A DNA stretch of 64,000 nucleotides, taken from Tabrizicola_A sp044377735. Its GTDB lineage: Bacteria; Pseudomonadota; Alphaproteobacteria; Rhodobacterales; Rhodobacteraceae. The DNA lies in the NCBI GenBank assembly GCA_044377735.1, contig JBILYK010000002.1:56460-120459 (forward strand), given 5' to 3'. The notes beneath the pieces are model-generated. The model was not told where the DNA came from, did no database searches, and was given only the letters and a program-made list of their open reading frames with translations. A program made the translations under genes and the position numbers. Below, piece by piece: positions 58,655 to 64,000 of the stretch (positions are counted from its first letter, which is position 1; each line of letters begins with the position of its first letter).

Positions 58655-59908
58655 TCAGCGCAGACTGCGCCCCTTCACAATCGCATCCGGCCCGAACTTG
58701 GCGCGAATCGCATCCGTGGCACGCTCGGCCTTGGCGCGGCGCTGGGCGTCGGGGTCCAACAAATCCCCCAGCAAATCCGCCTCCGCTTCGGATGCCAAAT
58801 CGGCAATCCCCACCCCAATCAGCCGGAACGGCCCCTTCGCCATTTCCACCTGAAACATGTCGCGCGCCGCGCGGTAAATCCGGTCGGTCAGTTGCGTCGG
58901 ATCACTTAACCCATGACGGCGCGAGATCAGCTGAAAATCCCCCTTCTTCAGCTTTAGCGTCACTGTTCGGCCACTCATGGCCTTTGCCTTGGCCCGGTCT
59001 GCCACTTGCTCGGCCAGCCGCCACAAATGGCCATCCAGAATATCGGGGTCGGCGGTGTCCTCAAAAAACGTTGTCTCCTTGGAAATCGACTTCACCTTCT
59101 CATCACGGCTGACGCGCCGCCGATCCTCGCCCCGCGCCAGATGGTACAGCCGCTCTCCCATCGACCCAAACCGCGCCACCAGATCGGCCCGGTCCCAGCG
59201 CAACAAATCGGCAATCGTGCGAATCCCCGCCTTTTCCAGTGCGCCTTGCGCCGCTGTGCCCACGCCCCAGATGATCCGCACCGGCTTTGGCCGCAGGAAT
59301 TCGGCGGTCTCCGCCCGGCCAATCACCGAAAACCCTCGCGGCTTGTCGAGGTCAGACGCGATTTTCGCCAGAAACTTGTTGTGTGATAGCCCGACAGACC
59401 CTGTCACACCCAATTCCACCTCCATCCGCTGCACCAGACGCGCCAACATCACCGCAGGCGGCGCGCCATGCAGCCGCGCCGTCCCGCTCAGGTCCAAAAA
59501 CGCCTCATCCAAGGACAAGGGCTCAATCGATGGGGTCATCTCCTCCATCATCGCACGAATGGCCCGGCTGACCTCGGCGTAAACCGCCATCCGGGGCTTC
59601 ACCACCACGGCATCGGGGCACAGTTTCATCGCCTGAAACATCGGCATGGCCGACCGCACCCCATGAATGCGCGCCAGATAACAGCAGGTCGACACCACCC
59701 CCCGCTGCCCCCCGCCCACAATCAACGCAACGTCTCTCAGCGCCGGATTGTCCCGCTTTTCCACGCTGGCATAAAAGGCGTCACAGTCCATATGGGCGAT
59801 CGACAGGCTGAAAAGTTCCGCATGTCCAATCACGCGCGGGCTGCGGCAGGCGGGGCAGCGCGCGGCCTCTTCAAAAGCGGTCAGACAATCGCGGCAAAAG
59901 GCAGGCAT
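58655..59908 (-). CDS. dinB: DNA polymerase IV (Y-family) with N-terminal zinc-finger-like segment
   Basis: This is a translesion polymerase. The 417-residue protein carries IAHMDCDAFYASVEKRDNPA (catalytic Asp and steric-gate region), GVVSTCCYLARIHGVRSAMP and PLSLDEAFLDLSG (SLDE catalytic carboxylates), then the little-finger domain and HhH segments (GVGTAAQGALEKAGI). Before the palm, CRDCLTAFEEAARCPAC forms a CxxC...CxxC zinc-ribbon-like N-terminus absent from E. coli DinB. Start ATG 59908 includes it; a longer frame adds a non-family leader. No LexA box was recognised upstream. Confidence 0.94.
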   Translation of the reverse strand: MPAFCRDCLTAFEEAARCPACRSPRVIGHAELFSLSIAHMDCDAFYASVEKRDNPALRDVALIVGGGQRGVVSTCCYLARIHGVRSAMPMFQAMKLCPDAVVVKPRMAVYAEVSRAIRAMMEEMTPSIEPLSLDEAFLDLSGTARLHGAPPAVMLARLVQRMEVELGVTGSVGLSHNKFLAKIASDLDKPRGFSVIGRAETAEFLRPKPVRIIWGVGTAAQGALEKAGIRTIADLLRWDRADLVARFGSMGERLYHLARGEDRRRVSRDEKVKSISKETTFFEDTADPDILDGHLWRLAEQVADRAKAKAMSGRTVTLKLKKGDFQLISRRHGLSDPTQLTDRIYRAARDMFQVEMAKGPFRLIGVGIADLASEAEADLLGDLLDPDAQRRAKAERATDAIRAKFGPDAIVKGRSLR

Positions 59909-60035
59909 GGGGCCAAGTATCTGCAACTTGGGCGCGGCTGTCCATCGGGCTTGCGATGGGTGTTCATGCGGCTTTCCCTTGCGCCCGGTCCATTTCATAC
60001 CCATCTTAAGCCCAACTCAAAAGGGAATGGTAACC

Positions 60036-60917
60036 ATGGATATTGAGCAGTTCATTGGCACAGGCGCAGTTTACCTCGCCTTGGCAATCTTCCTGATCGT
60101 CACGATCTTCAAGGCGGTGCGCATCGTGCCGCAGTCGGAAAAATACGTTGTCGAACGCTTTGGCCGCTTGCGGTCGGTTCTGGGGCCGGGGATCAACTTC
60201 CTCGTGCCCTATCTCGACCGCGTCGCGCACAAGGTCTCGGTCCTGGAGCGCCAGCTTCCCAACGCCCGCCAAGACGCCATCAGCGCCGACAACGTGCTGT
60301 TGCAGGTGGAAACCAGCGTTTTCTACCGCGTGACGGAACCTGAAAAGACCGTCTACCGCATCCGCGATATTGACGCCGCAATCGCCACCACGGTGACCGG
60401 CATCGTGCGGTCTGAAATCGGCAAGCTGGAACTGGATCAGGTGCAATCCAACCGCGCGCAGTTGATCGAGCGCGTGCGCGAACAGGTTGCGGCCATGGTT
60501 GATGAATGGGGCGTCGAGGTGACGCGGGCCGAGATTCTGGACGTGGCACTGGATGAACAAACCCGCAATGCCATGCTGCAACAGCTGAACGCGGAACGCG
60601 CCCGCCGCGCACAGGTGATGGAGGCCGAGGGCAAGAAGCGCGCGGTGGAACTGGGCGCCGACGCCGATCTTTACGCCGCAGATCAGGCTGCCAAAGCCCG
60701 CCGCCTCACCGCCGACGCCGAGGCTTATGCCACGGGCGTCATCGCAGGCGCGATCAAGGAAAACGGTCTGGAAGCCGCGCAGTTTCAGGTCGCGCTGAAA
60801 CAGGTCGAGGCATTGCAAGCCATCGCTGCAGGCGCGGGCAAGCAAACCATCCTTGTCCCCGCCAACGCGCTTGAAGCCTTTGGCGACGCCTTCAAAATGC
60901 TGAAAGGGCGCGCATGA
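60036..60917 (+). CDS. SPFH/stomatin-like membrane protease-associated protein
   Basis: The 293-residue protein has an N-terminal membrane anchor (GAVYLALAIFLIVTIFKAV), then the SPFH domain with IVPQSEKYVVERFGRLRSVL, GPGINFLVPYLDRVAHKVSV and VTRAEILDVALDEQTRNAML. A coiled-coil tail (NAERARRAQVMEAEGKKRAV) follows. QmcA/stomatin proteins form oligomeric rings that organise membrane microdomains or work with proteases. Start ATG 60036 has AAGGGA nine bases upstream; ATG 60027 is in frame. It overlaps the NfeD gene by four bases, the classic SPFH-NfeD operon. Confidence 0.95.
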   Translation: MDIEQFIGTGAVYLALAIFLIVTIFKAVRIVPQSEKYVVERFGRLRSVLGPGINFLVPYLDRVAHKVSVLERQLPNARQDAISADNVLLQVETSVFYRVTEPEKTVYRIRDIDAAIATTVTGIVRSEIGKLELDQVQSNRAQLIERVREQVAAMVDEWGVEVTRAEILDVALDEQTRNAMLQQLNAERARRAQVMEAEGKKRAVELGADADLYAADQAAKARRLTADAEAYATGVIAGAIKENGLEAAQFQVALKQVEALQAIAAGAGKQTILVPANALEAFGDAFKMLKGRA

Positions 60918-61183
60918 TGTGGAATGTCTGGTGGGTCTGGATCGTGGCCGGATTCTCATTGGGGGTGCTAGAGATTCTGGCCCCCGGCTACATCTTCCTT
61001 GGCTTCGCCATCGGCGCGCTGATGACCGGGGGGCTTTTGGGTCTTGGCGTGCTGGGTGGGTCTTTGCCGCTCTTGTTGGTGGTCTTTGCCCTCTTGTCGC
61101 TGGCAAGCTGGTTCGTCCTGCGCCGGGCTGTCGGCGTAGCGCCGGGGCAGAAAAAGATCTGGCACAAGGATATCAATGACTGA
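60914..61183 (+). CDS. NfeD-family membrane protein (short form)
   Basis: The 89-residue protein has three hydrophobic segments (WVWIVAGFSLGVLEILAPGY, LGFAIGALMTGGLLGLGVLG, LLLVVFALLSLASWFVLRR) and stops after about 20 polar residues, so the usual C-terminal OB-fold is missing or minimal. Short NfeD proteins (NfeD1b-like, YbbK partner type) accompany stomatin-like proteins, as here with a four-base overlap. EILAPGYIFLGFAIGA is the conserved segment. Its 3' end overlaps the NUDIX gene by eight bases. Confidence 0.9.
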   Translation: MMWNVWWVWIVAGFSLGVLEILAPGYIFLGFAIGALMTGGLLGLGVLGGSLPLLLVVFALLSLASWFVLRRAVGVAPGQKKIWHKDIND

Positions 61184-61595
61184 CTTTGTCGGTGCCAAGG
61201 CTGCGCTTGTCTGCGATGGCGCGGTCTTGACCTATCTGCGCGATGACCACCAAGGCCTGCCCTGGCCCGCCCATTGGGACCTGCCCGGCGGGGGCCGCGA
61301 AGGTCAGGAATCCGCCGAACAGTGCCTGTTGCGTGAACTGCGCGAAGAATTCGCGCTATCCCTCACCCCTGCCCATCTGACATGGCGCGCAAGCTTTCCC
61401 GCACTCCACAGCCCCGGTCGGCAGGCCATCTTCTTTGCAGGCCGGCTGACCCAGTCCGACGTCTCCGCCATCCGCCTTGGGACTGAAGGCCAATCCTGGC
61501 GCATGATGCCCGTGGCAGAATGGCTTGCCCATCCCCGCACTGTGCCAGACCTCCAACGCCGCACCGAAATCGCCCTGCGGGAACTGGCGCGTTAG
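61176..61595 (+). CDS. NUDIX hydrolase
   Basis: The 139-residue protein has a full Nudix box: GGGREGQESAEQCLLREL then REEFA, matching Gx5Ex7REUxEExGU. WDLPGGGR precedes it. It hydrolyses a nucleoside diphosphate linked to another moiety; the substrate is not readable. It overlaps NfeD by eight bases at the 5' end. At the 3' end its stop codon (61593-61595) overlaps the stop of the convergent serB gene, so both genes end on the same bases. Confidence 0.9.
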   Translation: MTDFVGAKAALVCDGAVLTYLRDDHQGLPWPAHWDLPGGGREGQESAEQCLLRELREEFALSLTPAHLTWRASFPALHSPGRQAIFFAGRLTQSDVSAIRLGTEGQSWRMMPVAEWLAHPRTVPDLQRRTEIALRELAR

Positions 61596-62470
61596 CCCAG
61601 AAACTCGTCCCGCCGATAGCCCTGCAGATACAACAGCGCCGTCAGATCACCGTGGTTCACCCGCACCGCACACTCCGCCTGCACCGACGGCTTGGCATGC
61701 AGCGCCACGCCCATCCCGGCGATCCCCAACATCCCCAGATCATTCGCCCCATCGCCCACCGCCACCGCCTGCGCAGGCGTGATCCCCAACCGCACCGCAA
61801 TCTCCTCCAGCGCCTGCACCTTCGCCGCGCGGCCCAAAATCGGCTCTGCCACCGCCCCTGTCAAACGCCCACCCTCCACCAACAGCGTATTGGCCCGGTT
61901 CTCATCAAACCCCAAAACCGCACCAATCGCCGCGGTAAAGGCGGTAAACCCACCCGACACCAGCGCCGCATAGCCCCCGTTGCCGCGCTTGGTGGCCACC
62001 AGCGCCCGCCCCCCCGGCATCAGCGTAATCCGGTCGCGGATCACCCGGTCAATCACCGCCTCCTCCAGCCCCCTCAACAGCCCCACCCGCTCGCGCAATG
62101 CGGCTTCGAAATCCAACTCGCCATTCATCGCCCGCGCGGTGATCCCGGCGACATAGGCCCCCACCCCCGCCTCATCGGCCAATTCGTCAATGCATTCCTG
62201 CTGGATCATCGTGCTGTCCATATCGGCAATCAGCATCCGCTTTTTCCGCCCCACGGCGGGCTGCACGGCAAGGTCGACCCCCATCGCCTGCAACCCGTCC
62301 CACACATCCCAAAGGTTCTCCGGCACCGCCTCCAGCGCAAACTCCGCCGCCACCCCCGGATCCAGCCAAACCGCATCCCCACCCCCCCAGGCATTGCGCA
62401 AAGACTCAACCGCCACGCGGTCAAGCTTGGGGGTTTCCGGGTTGGTCAGCAGGGTCGCAATGAACATCAA
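61592..62470 (-). CDS. serB: Phosphoserine phosphatase
   Basis: SerB removes phosphate from O-phosphoserine, the last step of serine synthesis. The 292-residue protein has an N-terminal ACT-like region (about 1-75) and a HAD catalytic domain. MLIADMDSTMIQQECIDELA gives nucleophile D83 and acid D85, VSGGFTAFT is motif II (Ser), and VGDGANDLGMLGIAG is motif IV (Mg2+ ligands). It is divergent from serC-serA, with 149 bases between, so the three serine-pathway genes are adjacent. Confidence 0.96.
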   Translation of the reverse strand: MMFIATLLTNPETPKLDRVAVESLRNAWGGGDAVWLDPGVAAEFALEAVPENLWDVWDGLQAMGVDLAVQPAVGRKKRMLIADMDSTMIQQECIDELADEAGVGAYVAGITARAMNGELDFEAALRERVGLLRGLEEAVIDRVIRDRITLMPGGRALVATKRGNGGYAALVSGGFTAFTAAIGAVLGFDENRANTLLVEGGRLTGAVAEPILGRAAKVQALEEIAVRLGITPAQAVAVGDGANDLGMLGIAGMGVALHAKPSVQAECAVRVNHGDLTALLYLQGYRRDEFLG

Positions 62471-62540
62471 AGGTTTCCGATAGTGGAGATTTGCGTCGTT
62501 TTTCGGGGATGATGCGGCGCTTTAGCGCGATTTTTCCGCT

Positions 62541-62604
62541 TGTGCCACCCCGAAAGCCCCGATACCCCCATCGGTGGGACACCCTTCCCCAACGAAGGGC
62601 TTTT
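62541..62604 (+). promoter_or_regulatory. serC-motif-like leader RNA with terminator-type hairpin
   Basis: Just upstream of serC two hairpins follow each other. The first has CCGAT (62559-62563) pairing with ATCGG (62570-62574), enclosed by GTGCCACC and GGTGGGAC flanks that can pair further. The second is CCCTTC (62582-62587) with GAAGGG (62594-62599), followed by CTTTT. The ribosome site and ATG come about 15-20 bases later. Position and shape match the published 'serC motif' of alphaproteobacterial serC leaders. The recognition is from memory, not from a covariance search. Confidence 0.65.
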
Positions 62605-62619
62605 AGCTGAGAGGCTACC

Positions 62620-63777
62620 ATGACTGATCTGACCGCACCGGCATTGCGCCCGGCGAATCCGCGTTTTTCCTCTGGCCCTTGTGCCAAAATCCCCGGTTAC
62701 ACCCTTGATCTGCTTGGCGATGCGCCCCTTGGCCGCTCGCACCGTGCCGCTGTCGGCAAGGCCAAGCTGCGCGAGGCGATCGACCTCACCCGTGACATCC
62801 TCGGCGTCCCCGCCGATTACCGCATCGGCATTGTCCCCGGCTCTGACACGGGTGCTGTCGAAATGGCCATGTGGTCGCTTCTGGGCGCCCGGCCTGTTGA
62901 AATGCTGGCCTGGGAATCCTTCGGCGAAGGCTGGGTCACCGATGTGGTCAAACAGCTCAAGCTGGATGCCATCGTCAAAACGGCCCCCTACGGCCAGATC
63001 GTTGACCTCGCCACCGTCGATTTCGACCGCGACGTTGTGTTCACATGGAACGGCACCACCAGCGGATGCCGCATCCCCAACGCCAACGCCATCCCGGCCA
63101 ATCGCAAAGGCCTGACCATCTGCGACGCCACCTCCTCAGCCTTCGCGATGGAGATGGACTGGGCGAAACTCGATGTCACCACCTTCTCATGGCAAAAGGT
63201 GCTGGGCGGTGAGGGCGCGCATGGCATGCTGATCCTGTCCCCCCGCGCGGTCGAACGGCTGGAAACCTACACCCCCGCTTGGCCCCTGCCGAAAATCTTC
63301 CGCCTCACCTCTAAGGGGAAGGTTTCGGAAGGCATCTTTGTCGGTGAAACCATCAACACGCCCTCGATGCTGGCGGTCGAAGATTACCTCGTGTCGCTGA
63401 AATGGGCCAAATCGGTTGGCGGCCTTGCGGGCCTTGTCAACCGCGCCCGCGCGAACGCCCAAGTCGTCTGGGATTTCTGCGCCCAAAACCCCTGGCTTCA
63501 AAATCTGGCCGAGACGCCCGAGATTGCCTCGACCACCAGCGTCTGCCTCAAATTCGTTGATGCGCGCATCAAGGACGGTGAAGCCTTCGCCAAAGCGGTC
63601 GCCAAGCGGTTGGAAAAGGCCGGGGTTGCCTATGACATCGGTGCCTACCGCGACGCGCCCGCAGGGCTCCGCATCTGGTGCGGCTCGACGGTGGAAACCG
63701 CCGATGTCGCCGCCCTGATGCCGTGGATCGCCCACGCGTTTGAGGCCGAACTCGCGGCGCAAACGCAAGCCGCCTGA
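62620..63777 (+). CDS. serC: Phosphoserine aminotransferase
   Basis: SerC transaminates 3-phosphohydroxypyruvate to phosphoserine and also acts in the PLP pathway. The 385-residue protein has PRFSSGPCAKIPGYTLDLLG, HRAAVGKAKLREAIDLTRDI, IVPGSDTGAVEMAMWSLLGA and TTFSWQKVLGGEGAHGMLIL, with the PLP lysine K193. It is the alphaproteobacterial long form rather than the E. coli type of about 360 residues. It follows a serC-motif-like leader and is followed by serA after 99 bases. An AGAGG ribosome site precedes the ATG. Confidence 0.96.
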   Translation: MTDLTAPALRPANPRFSSGPCAKIPGYTLDLLGDAPLGRSHRAAVGKAKLREAIDLTRDILGVPADYRIGIVPGSDTGAVEMAMWSLLGARPVEMLAWESFGEGWVTDVVKQLKLDAIVKTAPYGQIVDLATVDFDRDVVFTWNGTTSGCRIPNANAIPANRKGLTICDATSSAFAMEMDWAKLDVTTFSWQKVLGGEGAHGMLILSPRAVERLETYTPAWPLPKIFRLTSKGKVSEGIFVGETINTPSMLAVEDYLVSLKWAKSVGGLAGLVNRARANAQVVWDFCAQNPWLQNLAETPEIASTTSVCLKFVDARIKDGEAFAKAVAKRLEKAGVAYDIGAYRDAPAGLRIWCGSTVETADVAALMPWIAHAFEAELAAQTQAA

Positions 63778-63804
63778 CCTTCCCTTATCATCGTGCCCGC
63801 GTTG

Positions 63805-63826
63805 GGCATCTGTCGGGACAGATGCC
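63805..63826. repeat. Perfect inverted repeat between serC and serA
   Basis: GGCATCTGTC (63805-63814) and GACAGATGCC (63817-63826) pair over ten bases with a two-base spacer. There is no U-run. It could be a regulator-binding palindrome or an mRNA hairpin that sets the serC/serA ratio. It lies 51 bases before the serA start. Confidence 0.6.
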
Positions 63827-63876
63827 ATACGGATACCCGACCCAGGCCATACGCAAACCAGACAGGAAATTCCGCC

Positions 63877-64000
63877 ATGGCACCCCGCGTTCTCGTCTCT
63901 GACGAACTCTCCGAAACCGCCGTTCAAATCTTCCGCGACCGTGGAGTCGAGGTCGATTACATGCCCAAACTGGGCAAAGACAAAGAGAAACTGGCCGAGA
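63877..64000 (+). CDS. serA: D-3-phosphoglycerate dehydrogenase, N-terminal part (partial)
   Basis: The gene runs off the right edge; 41 codons are present: APRVLVSDELSETAVQIFRD, RGVEVDYMPKLGKDKEKLAE. This is the typical SerA N-terminus (substrate-binding domain). With serC directly upstream and serB nearby, SerA, which oxidises 3-phosphoglycerate in the first step of serine synthesis, is the clear choice. ACAGGAA serves as ribosome site for ATG 63877. Confidence 0.92.
   Translation, partial: MAPRVLVSDELSETAVQIFRDRGVEVDYMPKLGKDKEKLAE

Overview
The window reads as chromosomal DNA of a Rhodobacteraceae-type alphaproteobacterium (Rhodobacterales). The basis is high G+C, third-position G/C-rich codons, densely packed genes with ATGA overlaps, an L36 protein of alphaproteobacterial type, a split leuC/leuD/leuB cluster, a serC-serA pair preceded by a serC-motif-like leader, and many oxidoreductase and transporter genes typical of this group. 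No genus is named because no search was possible.

Layout. 1-5400: the end of a class IV aminotransferase, a sulfotransferase-like protein, argG, a membrane protein, ilvA and a DmpA-type peptidase. 5400-11650: a class I glutamine amidotransferase divergent from a cytochrome P450, a glutamine-synthetase-like ligase and a putidaredoxin-type [2Fe-2S] ferredoxin, then an EamA transporter, a HAD hydrolase and an ornithine-cyclodeaminase-like protein. 11750-16330: an FAD monooxygenase divergent from a DUF3237 protein, then ilvD with a clear terminator, and a GntR/FCD regulator. 16400-36430: a Wzx/Wzy-dependent exopolysaccharide locus. 36500-44700: an MbfA-like ferritin/VIT protein, nitroreductase, DUF188 protein, S-formylglutathione hydrolase, AEC transporter, and a flavin monooxygenase-RidA-DUF1028 cluster convergent with an amidase. 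45200-47305: a secreted two-repeat autotransporter-like protein beside an A/T-richer upstream stretch. 47550-55270: tRNA-Pro, a DMT transporter and the leucine cluster leuB...leuD-DUF3800-leuC. 55480-61600: rsfS, rlmH, a PaiB-like protein, rpmJ, tRNA-Val, an N-formylglutamate amidohydrolase, dinB, an SPFH/NfeD pair and a NUDIX hydrolase. 61590-64000: serB, serC and the start of serA.

How genes work together. The polysaccharide locus is close to complete. It has Wza-like export lipoprotein, Wzb-like phosphatase, Wzc-like kinase, Wzx-like flippase, EpsG-like polymerase, two glycosyltransferases, an initiating sugar transferase, a sulfotransferase and sugar-nucleotide enzymes. One gene set matches the WbpA/WbpB/WbpE/WbpD route to UDP-2,3-diacetamido-2,3-dideoxy-glucuronic acid. 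It is interleaved with a PIG-L deacetylase and an LpxD-like acyltransferase. A second DegT aminotransferase plus a CapD/WbpM-type dehydratase suggest a 4-amino-6-deoxy sugar as the initiating residue.

The best candidate for an undescribed system is the P450 / glutamine-synthetase-like / ferredoxin / amidotransferase cassette at 5423-9088. It has the parts for a gamma-glutamyl-protected amine oxidation pathway, similar in logic to aniline (TdnQ/TdnT) and putrescine (PuuA/PuuD) catabolism but with a P450 as the oxidant. This is inference from gene content, not shown by sequence alone.
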